From Microbacterium oxydans (GTDB lineage: Bacteria; Actinomycetota; Actinomycetes; Actinomycetales; Microbacteriaceae): a stretch of DNA of 64,000 nucleotides. A model generated the notes under the pieces. The model ran no database searches and was not told the origin of the DNA. It was given only the letters and a program-made list of their open reading frames with translations. Shown here piece by piece: positions 8,866 to 19,241 of the stretch. The translations under genes were made by a program, and so were the position numbers. Numbering within the stretch: position 1 is the stretch's first letter; every line of letters starts with the position of its first letter. The stretch lies in contig NZ_FMIR01000018.1 of assembly GCF_900095745.1 (NCBI RefSeq), positions 186,001-250,000 on the forward strand, in the 5' to 3' direction.

Positions 8866-9221
8866 AGCGGGGCTCCTTCGGCGACGACGAACGCCGCGGC
8901 GAGACCGGCGTCGTGGGTGAGGGTCAGATGCAGTGTGCGGATTCCCCGCTCCTCGACGACCGCGGCGGTCGAGCCGGTGAGCACGAAGTGCGGACGCCCC
9001 GACGGTTCGGAGGCGATCTCGATCTCGGTCCAGTGCACGCCGTCGGAACCGCCCAGCGCTTTGATGAGCGCCTCTTTGGCGGCGTATCGAGCCGCGAGCG
9101 AGGGAAGGCGCAGCGTGCGCTCGGAGGGGGCGAAGAGCCGCTCCCTGAGGCGCGGCGTGCGGGCCATCGTCCGCTCGAATCGCGGGATGTCCACGAGGTC
9201 GATGCCGGTGCCGATGATCAC
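8862..9221 (-). CDS. acpS: Holo-[acyl-carrier-protein] synthase
   Basis: Transfers 4'-phosphopantetheine from CoA to acyl carrier protein. The 119-residue protein is typical in length and carries the metal- and CoA-binding motifs GIDLVDIPRF (D8) and RYAAKEALIKALG (E50), plus LTLTHDAGLAAA near the end. It starts with GTG. It is the first gene downstream of the glmS terminator, so a promoter is expected in 9222-9252, but none could be recognised by eye. Confidence 0.95.
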   Translation of the reverse strand: MIIGTGIDLVDIPRFERTMARTPRLRERLFAPSERTLRLPSLAARYAAKEALIKALGGSDGVHWTEIEIASEPSGRPHFVLTGSTAAVVEERGIRTLHLTLTHDAGLAAAFVVAEGAPL

Positions 9222-9252
9222 CCGTTCAGCCTACCGATCCTGCATCCCGGCG

Positions 9253-9304
9253 GAATCGTGCGAATGGCCTCGCTTCCGTGGAAACAAGGCCATTCGCGCG
9301 ATTC
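9253..9304 (-). terminator. Long hairpin terminator after glmS
   Basis: An inverted repeat of about 18 bp (core GCGAATGGCCT / AGGCCATTCGC at 9260-9270 and 9287-9297) extends outward with one G-U pair to GGAATCG / CGATTC. The 16-nt loop can itself pair TTCC with GGAA. It starts about 11 bases past the glmS stop and separates glmS from acpS. No U-tract follows on the minus strand. Confidence 0.75.
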
Positions 9305-9314
9305 GAAGACGGGC

Positions 9315-11162
<1,848 letters not shown>

Positions 11163-11225
11163 GCGATCAAGAGTAAGGCGGGTTTTTTGCGAGTCGTCCG
11201 TACATTCTCTCGCCCCGAACGGCGC

Positions 11226-12179
11226 TCAGAGTTTGCGCAGCAGCACGGTCTCCACGTCGTGATCCGCGCCCTTGCGCAGGACCAGTCGCGCACGGTGCCG
11301 CGTCGGCATCACGTTCTCGACGAGGTTGGGCATGTTGATCTCATTCCAATATCCGAGCGCAGTGGTGATCGCCTCCTCGTCCGTGAGGTGCGCGAACACG
11401 TTGAAGTAGGACGACGGGTTGGCGAACGCGGCCTGGCGGAGGGCGAGGAAGCGGTCGACGTACCACTTCTCGATGTGCGACGTGTCGGCGTCGACGAAGA
11501 TCGAGAAGTCGAAGAGGTCGCTCACGGCGACGTCGTTCGGCGCGGGCGGCGGCTGCAGGACATTGAGTCCCTCGACGATGACCACGTCGGGACGACGCAC
11601 GACGACGTTGGCGTCCGGCACGATGTCGTACCGCATGTGCGAATAGAAGGGAGCGCGCACCTCGGTCGCGCCGCTCTTCACGTTCGTGAGGAACTCGATC
11701 AGCGCGCGGCGGTCGTACGACTCCGGGAAGCCCTTGCGGTCCATGATCCCGCGGCGCTCGAGTTCGGCGTTCGGATAGAGGAAGCCGTCGGTGGTCACCA
11801 GCTCGACGCGCGGAGTGCCGGGCCAACGGCTCATGAGCTCGCGCAGCAGGCGCGCGATGGTGGACTTGCCGACCGCGACCGATCCGGCGACGCCGACGAC
11901 GAACGGGGTGGTGGTGTCGTCCTCCTGGAGGAACGACGACGTGGCCGCCCCCAGACGCTTGGTGGCGGTCGCGTAGAGGCTGAGCAGGCGACTCAGCGGC
12001 AGGTAGACCTCGCGCACCTCGGTGAGGGAGAGCCGGTCGCCGATGCCGCGCAGCTCCACGACCTCGGTCTCGGTGAGGGGCTGCTCGAGTCCGGCGGCGA
12101 GCCGGGCCCATTCCGCGCGGCCGATCTCCCGATAGGGCGACAGCGGCAGCGTGGGGTCGACGGTGGTCACGGAGTACAT
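11226..12179 (-). CDS. coaA: Pantothenate kinase (type I)
   Basis: ATP-dependent phosphorylation of pantothenate, the committing step of CoA synthesis. The 317-residue protein has the P-loop [12 protein letters not shown] at 96-107, then [14 protein letters not shown] and [12 protein letters not shown], and ends with the family-typical [21 protein letters not shown] segment. Length is normal. It lies between two hairpins, 63 bases before glmS on the same strand. A short hairpin-forming CGCC/GGCG element follows its stop, but it is too weak to call a terminator. Confidence 0.96.
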   Translation of the reverse strand: MYSVTTVDPTLPLSPYREIGRAEWARLAAGLEQPLTETEVVELRGIGDRLSLTEVREVYLPLSRLLSLYATATKRLGAATSSFLQEDDTTTPFVVGVAGSVAVGKSTIARLLRELMSRWPGTPRVELVTTDGFLYPNAELERRGIMDRKGFPESYDRRALIEFLTNVKSGATEVRAPFYSHMRYDIVPDANVVVRRPDVVIVEGLNVLQPPPAPNDVAVSDLFDFSIFVDADTSHIEKWYVDRFLALRQAAFANPSSYFNVFAHLTDEEAITTALGYWNEINMPNLVENVMPTRHRARLVLRKGADHDVETVLLRKL

Positions 12180-12208
12180 CGTATCCGCGTGCTCGCACGC
12201 GGGATGCG

Positions 12209-12248
12209 CCGGACGCCCCTTCCCCCGCGGGAGGGAAGGGGCGTCCGG
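12209..12248 (-). terminator. 15-bp hairpin terminator after the LANTG surface-protein gene
   Basis: CCGGACGCCCCTTCC (12209-12223) pairs perfectly with GGAAGGGGCGTCCGG (12234-12248) around a 10-nt loop. It begins 17 bases beyond the minus-strand stop at 12265 and precedes coaA. It lacks a U-tract but is among the strongest hairpins in the window. Confidence 0.75.
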
Positions 12249-12264
12249 ATGCGACGTGCGTGCG

Positions 12265-14364
12265 TCAGGATGCCGACGCCGCTCGACGGCGAGCCACCAG
12301 CAGACCGCCGGCGCCGAGCAGGACCAGGGCGGTCACGCCGCCGGCGATCAGCAGCCCGGCATCAGCTCCCGTGTTGGCCAGCCCCGATGCGCCCAGCGTC
12401 ACGGAGGTGCGAGCCACCTCGACGCCGTCGACGAACACGACGACCGCGTGGCCACCGGCCGGGACGGATGCCGGGATCGTGGCGTTCAGCGCGAACGTGC
12501 CGTCGGCCGCGGCGGTCGTGCTGCCGAGCACCGTGGGCGTGGAGTGCAGCTCGATGCGCACGGCGTCGGAGTCGGGGTCGACCCCTTCACCCTCGACCCT
12601 GATCTCGCCGCCGGGACGCAGATCGCCCGTCACGGTGACCGAGGCGTCACCCGTTGCGGGAAGCTCCCCCTCGCCGCCGCCCGGCTCACCGCCGCCGGGC
12701 TGGGCGCCGCCCACGGTGACGGAGGCGGTGGCGGAAGCGGGCGAGCTCCCGATCTCGTTCCGCGCCGTCACCGACGCCGAGTGGGTGCCCACCGGGACCC
12801 CGGTGAAGGTGTGGCTGGTGACGCCCACCGCGATGTCGACGGTGGTGGCACCGAGCGTGACGGAGTATCCGGTGAGCGGCGATCCGCCGTCGGATGCCGG
12901 GGCGGCCCAGCTGACCGTGACGGCATCGCCCACGGCGGTCACCGTCGGAGCCGACGGCGCCGCGGGAGCGGTCACCACGGGCTCGACCCCGAGTCCGAAG
13001 AACTGATCGAGCTTCGCGAGCGCCTCGTCGGCGAACGCGAGACTGGTCGCGCGGCCCGCCGCGTACTGCTCGTCCGTCTGGTTCGGCCGCTTCGCGGGAC
13101 CCTGCAGGTCGGAGATCCACCACCATTCGGTCATGTACTCGCGGAAGCCCGCCTCCCCGTTGTCCTGGATCCAGTTCTTCGTGATGGGGGCGGCCGTGGC
13201 GGAACCGTCGTAGTCGAAGAGGTACGGAACCTGCAGCTTGCGGGCTGCCACCTTGTCCGCCGCGGTGTCACCGCCCGGGTGGTACTCGACCCGCTGGCCG
13301 GCACTGCCGTTCAGGACGTACTGGGTCTGCAGGTTCGGGAGGTGCTTCTGCACCAGGTCGCCGTAGAGGTGCGCGATCGACGAGTTGGAGTCGCGGATGT
13401 GCGCGTTCGCCCCGCTCCAGCCGTCGAGGCGCAGGTCGAACACGTACACGGTCTGCACGCCGGACTCCGCGGCCTTGTGGTTCACGTCGCGGATCACGGC
13501 GCGGGTGTTGTGGCACCAGGTGCCGCCGAACAGGATCGTGTGCTCCCCGTCCGACTCGAGCAGGTCGACGAGCTCGGGGTACGTGATCGACTGCAGCACG
13601 AAGTCATCGGCGTCGGCGTCCGTGAAGATGGTCTCGCCATACGCGGTGAGGTTGGTGCTGTACGCCGCACGGTGGCGGGAGTTGACCGCGGTCGAGAAGA
13701 ACTCGTACTGCGACTGGGTGTCCAGCGTCGCCTGGCCGTTCACCGCGACGGCCTCGAACACCGATGCCACCTTCTGGCGGTACCCGTCCGTCGCCGCCGA
13801 GGTGGTGTCCTCACTGCCGCCGAGCGACGAGACGATGCGGTCCTCGACGCCCTCCACGCGGCGGTCGCCGTCGTAGACGAAGAGGTAGGGGTCGGTGCCT
13901 GCGCCGAACTCGGGGGTCGTGTCCTTGTTCAGGTACCCGTCGACGAGGCGCGTGTAGAGCGCGCCCGCGGCCTCGCCGGCGACTCCCGTGACGAACGTCC
14001 GGATGTCGACGGAGGCACCGTCCAGCAGTGGATCGAACGTGTAGATCGCGTCGACGCCGTACTGCTGAGCGACCTGGTCGATCTGCGCCGCGGTGGCGAC
14101 GGTGGTCGGATCGCTCGGACCGCCGAGGAGGAACGCGTAGGTGCCGTCGCTGTTGAGGAGGCTCTCGAACCGCTCGAACGTCACGGACTCGAAAACCGAG
14201 CCGGCGCGGAGGCCCGGGATGGTGTCGGCGAAGTAGTCGAACGTCGGGGTGGGGACCGGGGCGGCTGCTGCCGGGAGGGCCGTGAGACCCGCGGCTCCGC
14301 CCGCGACGAGCGCCGCGATGACGGACCCCGCGGCGAGACGTCTGCCTCGTGCTGTTCTGGACAT
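12265..14364 (-). CDS. Wall-anchored protein with duplicated thioredoxin-like domain, FN3 and LANTG signal
   Basis: A 699-residue secreted protein. Residues 1-35 are a signal peptide ending AAAAP. Two homologous segments (about 59-116 and 259-316) align well: [15 protein letters not shown] against [15 protein letters not shown], and [14 protein letters not shown] against [14 protein letters not shown]. They look like thioredoxin-fold halves. The second keeps one cysteine in TWCHNT (282-287); the first has none. An FN3 domain (468-551) and an Ig-like segment (570-658) follow. The C-terminus is a sorting signal: LANTG (662-666), a hydrophobic stretch and RRR. LAxTG is the pattern of class E sortases. 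The ATG at 14364 was chosen for the AGGAAA site upstream and the signal peptide. It follows the Cys-rich gene by 40 bp. Function unknown. Confidence 0.8.
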   Translation of the reverse strand: MSRTARGRRLAAGSVIAALVAGGAAGLTALPAAAAPVPTPTFDYFADTIPGLRAGSVFESVTFERFESLLNSDGTYAFLLGGPSDPTTVATAAQIDQVAQQYGVDAIYTFDPLLDGASVDIRTFVTGVAGEAAGALYTRLVDGYLNKDTTPEFGAGTDPYLFVYDGDRRVEGVEDRIVSSLGGSEDTTSAATDGYRQKVASVFEAVAVNGQATLDTQSQYEFFSTAVNSRHRAAYSTNLTAYGETIFTDADADDFVLQSITYPELVDLLESDGEHTILFGGTWCHNTRAVIRDVNHKAAESGVQTVYVFDLRLDGWSGANAHIRDSNSSIAHLYGDLVQKHLPNLQTQYVLNGSAGQRVEYHPGGDTAADKVAARKLQVPYLFDYDGSATAAPITKNWIQDNGEAGFREYMTEWWWISDLQGPAKRPNQTDEQYAAGRATSLAFADEALAKLDQFFGLGVEPVVTAPAAPSAPTVTAVGDAVTVSWAAPASDGGSPLTGYSVTLGATTVDIAVGVTSHTFTGVPVGTHSASVTARNEIGSSPASATASVTVGGAQPGGGEPGGGEGELPATGDASVTVTGDLRPGGEIRVEGEGVDPDSDAVRIELHSTPTVLGSTTAAADGTFALNATIPASVPAGGHAVVVFVDGVEVARTSVTLGASGLANTGADAGLLIAGGVTALVLLGAGGLLVARRRAASAS

Positions 14365-14404
14365 GATGAAGGTTTCCTGTTCTCGGTGCGTGTGCGTGAT
14401 CGGG

Positions 14405-15277
14405 TCAGAGGATGGGGGTGCCGTCATCGGATGCCGCGGCCGGGACGGTCGCTGTCGCGCTGGAGCGACGACGCAACCACCACCAGGTGAGCAGCCCGCC
14501 GGCGACGACGACGATGCCGCCGAGCGTCAGCGGCGCCGCCAGGGGGATCCCAGCTTCCACGGGCGCTTCGGCGGTGACGGTCGCAGCGGTCTTCGCCGTC
14601 TCCGTCTCCTCGCCGGCGATCTCCACGCCCGCGATCGACTCGGACGCCGGAGAGTCGCCCACGGCGTTCGTCGCGATCAGCGTGAGGTCGTACGTGCCCT
14701 CACCGAGTTCGATCTCGTACTCGGTGGCATCTGCCGGAAGGGCGATCGGCGTGCCCTCGTTCAGGACCAGCTTGTAGCCGGTGAGCGCGGAGCCGCCGTC
14801 GGCCGGAGCCGTCCAGGCGAGCGAGAGCGTCGTGCCGTCGATCTCGTGGGAAAGGCCGGTCGGAGCCGTCGGAACCGTGGCCGCGACCGCCGCCTTCTCC
14901 GGGGTCGTGCTCGTGCTCGTGTTCGTGGTCGTGGAGTTCGACGTACCGGCCGCCGGCTTGTCGTTGCCCGTCGCGGGTGGCTGCGCGGGCTTGGGCGCCG
15001 GAGCGGGGGCCGGGGCCGGCTTGGGCGCCGGAGCGGGAGCCGGCGCGGGCTTGGGCGCGCCGCCGCCGCCGGAGACCGCCGCCGGGGGTGCCTCCACCGT
15101 GGAGTCGTAGGGGTAGCCGCCGAGGCCCTCGCAGGCTCCCAGGTCGAAGTTGATCGAGCACAGATCGCAGACGTCGCCCGCGGCGTGCGCAGCGGTCGGG
15201 ATCGCGATCGGGGCGAGCAGGAAGGCGGCGGAGACCGCGAGGGCGGACAGTACGCGGGAACGGCGGACGGATTTCAT
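14405..15277 (-). CDS. Membrane-anchored surface protein: Cys-rich head, Pro-Ala-Lys stalk, FN3 domain
   Basis: A 290-residue protein with a signal peptide (1-33). A short head contains three cysteines (C37, C40, C49; CDLC then ACEG). A PAPAPAPK repeat stalk (75-100) suited to spanning the wall and a Thr/Ser-rich linker lead to an FN3 domain (135-222). It ends in a hydrophobic anchor (245-267) and RRR, with a 20-residue cytoplasmic tail. No LPxTG-like motif is present, so a simple membrane anchor is likely. The ATG overlaps the symporter stop as ATGA. The FN3 domain resembles that of the downstream LANTG protein, suggesting the two products work together at the surface. Not assignable to a known function. 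Confidence 0.75.
   Translation of the reverse strand: MKSVRRSRVLSALAVSAAFLLAPIAIPTAAHAAGDVCDLCSINFDLGACEGLGGYPYDSTVEAPPAAVSGGGGAPKPAPAPAPAPKPAPAPAPAPKPAQPPATGNDKPAAGTSNSTTTNTSTSTTPEKAAVAATVPTAPTGLSHEIDGTTLSLAWTAPADGGSALTGYKLVLNEGTPIALPADATEYEIELGEGTYDLTLIATNAVGDSPASESIAGVEIAGEETETAKTAATVTAEAPVEAGIPLAAPLTLGGIVVVAGGLLTWWWLRRRSSATATVPAAASDDGTPIL
14988..15060. repeat. 30-bp tandem repeat (about 2.4 copies) encoding the PAPAPAPK stalk
   Basis: Units at 14988-15017 and 15018-15047 differ at a few positions, and a third partial copy follows. Each begins GGCTTGGGCGCCGGAGC on the plus strand. The period is an exact multiple of three, so copy-number change would lengthen or shorten the stalk without breaking the frame. 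Confidence 0.85.
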
Positions 15278-16761
15278 CGGGAGACTCTCTCGTGGATCGG
15301 ACGGGCGGCGGGCAGCTCGCACTGCCCGAGGGGGAGGTCGGCGGGGATGCCGAGGTCGGAGACGACGGGTGTCGGGCCGGTCTGCGCACGTCGACGCTCC
15401 CGCCGCGATGCGGGCTCTGCCGGAGCCTCGACGGGCGGCCGTTCGCCGCGGAAGACGGCGTCGTCGAGCACGCCCAGGCGGCGTGCGACGATGGTCGCCG
15501 CCGTGGCCGCCGCGGTGACGTTGGCCATCGTCGATGCGGTCCCGGCGACCGCGCTGATCGGGATGAGGACGACCAGCACCTCGATGGGAAGACCGGAGGC
15601 GCTGAGCACCGCGGTGGCGGTGATGATGGCGGTGCCCGGGACCCCGGCGGTGCCGATCGAGACCAGCAGGCAGAGGAGTGCGAGGGCGACGTAGTCCCAC
15701 ACCGAGTACTCGATGCCGAGGACGTTGATCGAGAAGACCGCGACGATGATCGGCCAGATGCCCGCGCACCCGGGCATCCCGATGGTCGTGCCGATCGGAG
15801 CGGTGAACGCGGCCACGTCCTCGGGCACGCCGACCTTGCGGGTGAGGGTGGGGATGGTCAGCGGGAGCGTCCCCACACTCGACTGGGTCGTGAACGCCGT
15901 GTACTGGGCGGGGGTGAGGAGGCGGAACCACCGGATCGGGTTCACGTCGGCGAAGACTCGCAGCAGCACGCCGTTCACGACGTAGGCGTCGATGAACGCG
16001 ATCCCGAGTGCCAGCACCAGAACGAGCGCCAGCGCCAGCACGGTCTCGATGCGCGTGACGGCGGTGGCCGTCGTCGTGGCGACGAGGGCGAGGACCGCAT
16101 ACGGAGTGAGCTCGATGATGAAGCCCACCGCGGTCATGATGACCTTCTTGGTGCCGTCGATCACGCTCTTGAACGAGCGCAGGTTCGGGTCGTCGCTCCG
16201 GTTGGCGACCAGGTAGGCGACGGCGAAGAGCAGGGCGAACAGGATGATGCCGGTGATGTTGTTGCCGACGAAGTCGCCGGCGATGTTCGAGGGGAAGAGT
16301 CCGAGCAGCACCTCGTCGAGCGGCTTGATCAGCCCGGTGAGCGTGTCGCCGCTGCCCTCCTGCAGATCGAGCTGCACTCCCTGCCCGAGGCCGACGCTCA
16401 GCGCGATGGCGAGGGTGAGGACGATGGCGATCGCGTTGGTGAGGAGCAGCCAGAAGGCGCTCGACAACCCGATCGTGCGCAGCTTCACGGCCGATCCCAG
16501 CGAAGTGACGCTGGACAGGATCGAGATGAAGATCAGCGGAGCCACGATCGCCGTGATCACCTGCACGTAGAGGTCGCCCAGCACGGCGACGTACTCGAGG
16601 CCGTCACGGAACCCGATGCCGATCCCGATGCCGACGCCCAGGGCGATCAGGACGAGCGAGGTGAATCCCGCGCCGCGGCGACGGAGCAACGCGATGCCGA
16701 CGAACGCGACGAGGGTGACGGTGAGCGCTGCGATGGGCAGGAGGACGGCGCTATCGGGCAT
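15274..16761 (-). CDS. Dicarboxylate/amino acid:cation symporter (DAACS/SDF family)
   Basis: A 495-residue protein with about eight membrane segments plus re-entrant loops typical of the glutamate-transporter fold. It has the conserved TTQSSVGTLPLTIPTLTR (HP1-like serine-rich loop), APIGTTIGMPGCAGI (segment 7 region) and AGVPGTAIITATAVLSASGLP (HP2). The hydrophilic C-terminal tail of about 55 residues, rich in Pro, Ala and Arg, is longer than usual. Substrate cannot be set from sequence; C4-dicarboxylate, glutamate or cystine are all possible. It is the first gene of a unit with the two surface proteins. Confidence 0.85.
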   Translation of the reverse strand: MPDSAVLLPIAALTVTLVAFVGIALLRRRGAGFTSLVLIALGVGIGIGIGFRDGLEYVAVLGDLYVQVITAIVAPLIFISILSSVTSLGSAVKLRTIGLSSAFWLLLTNAIAIVLTLAIALSVGLGQGVQLDLQEGSGDTLTGLIKPLDEVLLGLFPSNIAGDFVGNNITGIILFALLFAVAYLVANRSDDPNLRSFKSVIDGTKKVIMTAVGFIIELTPYAVLALVATTTATAVTRIETVLALALVLVLALGIAFIDAYVVNGVLLRVFADVNPIRWFRLLTPAQYTAFTTQSSVGTLPLTIPTLTRKVGVPEDVAAFTAPIGTTIGMPGCAGIWPIIVAVFSINVLGIEYSVWDYVALALLCLLVSIGTAGVPGTAIITATAVLSASGLPIEVLVVLIPISAVAGTASTMANVTAAATAATIVARRLGVLDDAVFRGERPPVEAPAEPASRRERRRAQTGPTPVVSDLGIPADLPLGQCELPAARPIHERVSR

Positions 16762-16908
16762 GGCGCGAGATTATCGATCTGCTGTGAGTCGCCTTTCGGG
16801 CGGGTCGATCTGTTGCCATGTGTGACGAACCGTGTCGGCGCCCTGTTTCCGAGGTCGGCCGTACGATACGAGCGCGATGGCGGCTCCGGGCGCGAGTAGT
16901 CTCTTCCC

Positions 16909-17853
16909 GTGCGCCTGGGAGTCCTCGACATCGGATCCAACACCGTCCACATGCTGGCGGCCGACGTCCGCCCCGGTGGACGTCCGCTCGCGACGACGAG
17001 CGACAGGACGGTGCTGCGCCTCATGCGCTACCTCACGCCCGACGGCGCGATCTCGGAAGAGGGCGTGGTCGCGCTCGAGGCCGCGGTCGCCCAGGCCCGC
17101 CGAGTCGCCGAGACCGAACGGGTGGATGCGCTGCTCGCGACGGCCACGAGTGCGGTGCGCGATGCGCGCAACGGAGCCGACGTGATCGCGCGCATCGAGG
17201 CGGCTCTCGGGCAGCCGCTGCAGGTGCTCGACGGCGAGACCGAGGCCGAGCTGACGTTCCTCGCCGTGCGGCGCTGGTTCGGGTGGTCGGCGGGACAGCT
17301 GCTGCTCCTCGACATCGGCGGAGGGTCGCTGGAGATCGCCGCGGGCGCGGAGGAGATGCCCGATGCCGCGGCATCCGTCCCCCTCGGCGCCGGACGCATG
17401 ACCGTGCAGTTCCTGCCGAACGACCCGCCCGGCGAGGCCGATGTCGAGAAGCTGCGCACGCACGCCGCCGAGACGCTCGCCACGGTCCTGCCGCAGTTCG
17501 CCGCGCTCCCCCGACCCGACCACGTCGTCGGCTCGTCGAAGGCCATCCGCTCGCTGGCACGTCTGGTCGGTTATCCGGCGCCCGGATGGTCGGGGACCGA
17601 ACGGATGCTGCTCCCCCGGGCCTCGCTCGGCTCGTGGATCCCGCGGCTGGCGCGGCTGCCCGCGTCGGCCCGACAGGAGCTCCCCGGCATCACCCCGGAT
17701 CGCACGTTCCAGATCGTGGCTGCGGCGGTGTCGCTGCACGCCGCGATGACGGCTCTGAAGGTGGAGGAGCTCGAGGTGTCGCCGTGGGCGCTGCGCGAGG
17801 GCGTGCTCCTGCGCTACATCGAGCAGCTGAGCTGGAGCGACGCCCGAAGCTGA
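16909..17853 (+). CDS. Ppx/GppA family exopolyphosphatase
   Basis: Members hydrolyse polyphosphate or pppGpp. The 314-residue protein has the ASKHA phosphate-1 motif DIGSNTVHML (7-16) and phosphate-2 motif DIGGGSLEIA. It is short, matching the actinobacterial Ppx1-like group without the C-terminal HD domain. The GTG start directly gives MRLGVLDIGSN. It is divergent from the symporter gene across 147 bp and precedes vanZ by 35 bp. Confidence 0.88.
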   Translation: MRLGVLDIGSNTVHMLAADVRPGGRPLATTSDRTVLRLMRYLTPDGAISEEGVVALEAAVAQARRVAETERVDALLATATSAVRDARNGADVIARIEAALGQPLQVLDGETEAELTFLAVRRWFGWSAGQLLLLDIGGGSLEIAAGAEEMPDAAASVPLGAGRMTVQFLPNDPPGEADVEKLRTHAAETLATVLPQFAALPRPDHVVGSSKAIRSLARLVGYPAPGWSGTERMLLPRASLGSWIPRLARLPASARQELPGITPDRTFQIVAAAVSLHAAMTALKVEELEVSPWALREGVLLRYIEQLSWSDARS

Positions 17854-17888
17854 GAGTCGCACCGGGGTGCCGCGGATACCCTGACGGG

Positions 17889-18359
17889 ATGCCCTCCGCC
17901 ACCGCTGCCCCCGTCCGCGCCGGGGCTGCGACGGCACGGGTCGCGCTCGTCGGCTACCTGCTCTTCATCGGCTTCACGGTGTGGCTGCCGGCGAACGTCT
18001 CGGCGAAGGTCACCGGCCTGGTCGGCGTGATGGCTCGATGGGTGTCCGACGCCGGCATCGCTCCCTACTACCAGAGCGCCGTGGTGTTCGAGTTCCTGGC
18101 GAACGTCGCCCTCTTCGTCCCGGTGGGTTTCCTGCTGCCGTTCGCCTGGTCGCGCCTGCGGCTGTGGCACGTGGTGCTGATCGGCGCCCTGATGAGCGGG
18201 CTGATCGAATCGGTCCAGGGGCTCATGCCCTCGCGTTTTCCCACGATCTCCGATGTGATCGCCAACAGTCTCGGAACGCTCGTGGGCGGGGTGATCGCGG
18301 TGCTGCTCATCCTGATGCTGCCGTCGCGTCCCGCACGGAGCCCTAGGCTGGTGGCGTGA
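17889..18359 (+). CDS. VanZ-family membrane protein
   Basis: A 156-residue protein with four to five membrane segments. The family signature is visible in EFLANVALFVPVGFLLPF, then GALMSGLIESVQGLM and RFPTISDVIANSLGTLVGG. VanZ homologues influence teicoplanin or lipoglycopeptide susceptibility in some bacteria, but most chromosomal members have no known function. The stop overlaps the phosphatase GTG by 4 bases. Confidence 0.85.
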   Translation: MPSATAAPVRAGAATARVALVGYLLFIGFTVWLPANVSAKVTGLVGVMARWVSDAGIAPYYQSAVVFEFLANVALFVPVGFLLPFAWSRLRLWHVVLIGALMSGLIESVQGLMPSRFPTISDVIANSLGTLVGGVIAVLLILMLPSRPARSPRLVA

Positions 18360-19147
18360 ACCCGCAGCACGACGATGGACCGCCGGCCGGCATGAGCCGC
18401 CGGGAATGGCGCGAGAAGCAGAACTCCGCCACCGCCCCCGAAGCGCCGTCCGCTCCCGTCGTCTCCGCTTCCGCCCCGTCGACTCCGCCCGCCCCCGCGG
18501 AGGATGCCGCACTCCTCGACGCCATCCTGGGCACCCCGGAGTCGGACGCTCCCTCGTCGCGGCTCACGATCCTCACCGTGTGCACCGGCAACATCTGCCG
18601 GTCGCCGCTGGCCGAGGTCATGCTGCGGGCCGACCTCGAGCCGCTCGGCGTGCGGGTCCACAGCGCGGGCACACATGCGCTGGTGGGTCACGGCATGCCC
18701 GAGCCGGCGCTCGAGCTGGCCGCGCAGGCGGGCGTCGATCCCGCGACGGCATCCGCCCACCTGGCCCGCTACTTGGTCGAGCCGCTTCTCGAAGACGCCG
18801 ATCTCGTCCTCACCATGGCACGCGAGCATCGGTCGCACGTGGTCAAGATGATGCCCAACCGACTGCGTCGCACCTTCACGGTCCGCGAGTTCGCGCGCCT
18901 CGCCTCGACGTTGAGCACCGACGACGCCCGCGCTGCAGCCGATGCGGCCGGCTCGTCCTCCCGCGATCGGTTCGCCGCCGTACTGCGTGCGGTCAACGAT
19001 CAGCGCGGCATCACCGCCTCTTCCGGGGATGACGACGATGTGATCGACCCCTACCGTCGGTCGCGTGAGACCTACGCCCGGTCGGCGGCGGAGTTGACCC
19101 CCGCGCTGGTCGAGGTCGAACGAATCGTGCGCGCCGCCCTCACGTGA
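18356..19147 (+). CDS. Low-molecular-weight protein tyrosine phosphatase (Wzb-like)
   Basis: Likely dephosphorylates the tyrosine kinase encoded next door, as Wzb does for Wzc in capsule assembly. The catalytic loop C-x5-R-S is CTGNICRS (C76-R82), and the general-acid aspartate is D231 in DPYRRSRE. The core is preceded by about 68 residues of disordered Ala/Pro-rich sequence not found in minimal LMW-PTPs; RREWREKQNS within it looks like a basic interaction segment. It starts with GTG in a GTGA overlap with vanZ. The kinase starts 94 bp further on. Confidence 0.9.
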   Translation: MNPQHDDGPPAGMSRREWREKQNSATAPEAPSAPVVSASAPSTPPAPAEDAALLDAILGTPESDAPSSRLTILTVCTGNICRSPLAEVMLRADLEPLGVRVHSAGTHALVGHGMPEPALELAAQAGVDPATASAHLARYLVEPLLEDADLVLTMAREHRSHVVKMMPNRLRRTFTVREFARLASTLSTDDARAAADAAGSSSRDRFAAVLRAVNDQRGITASSGDDDDVIDPYRRSRETYARSAAELTPALVEVERIVRAALT

Positions 19148-19241
19148 GCCGCGTGCGCCTCCGGCGGAGGGGTGTTCGCCGTATGCTCATTCTCATGTCT
19201 GCATCCCGACCTCCCCGCGGGATGTGCGAGGGGATGAAGAG

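Noticed and set aside
14988..15060. Possible CRISPR-like array
   Set aside because: Units are contiguous without spacers and encode a Pro-Ala-Lys stalk in frame.
19224..19241. GTG 19224 as start of Wzz-kinase copy 1
   Set aside because: No ribosome site upstream, whereas TTG 19242 has GAGGGG at proper spacing and aligns with copy 3.
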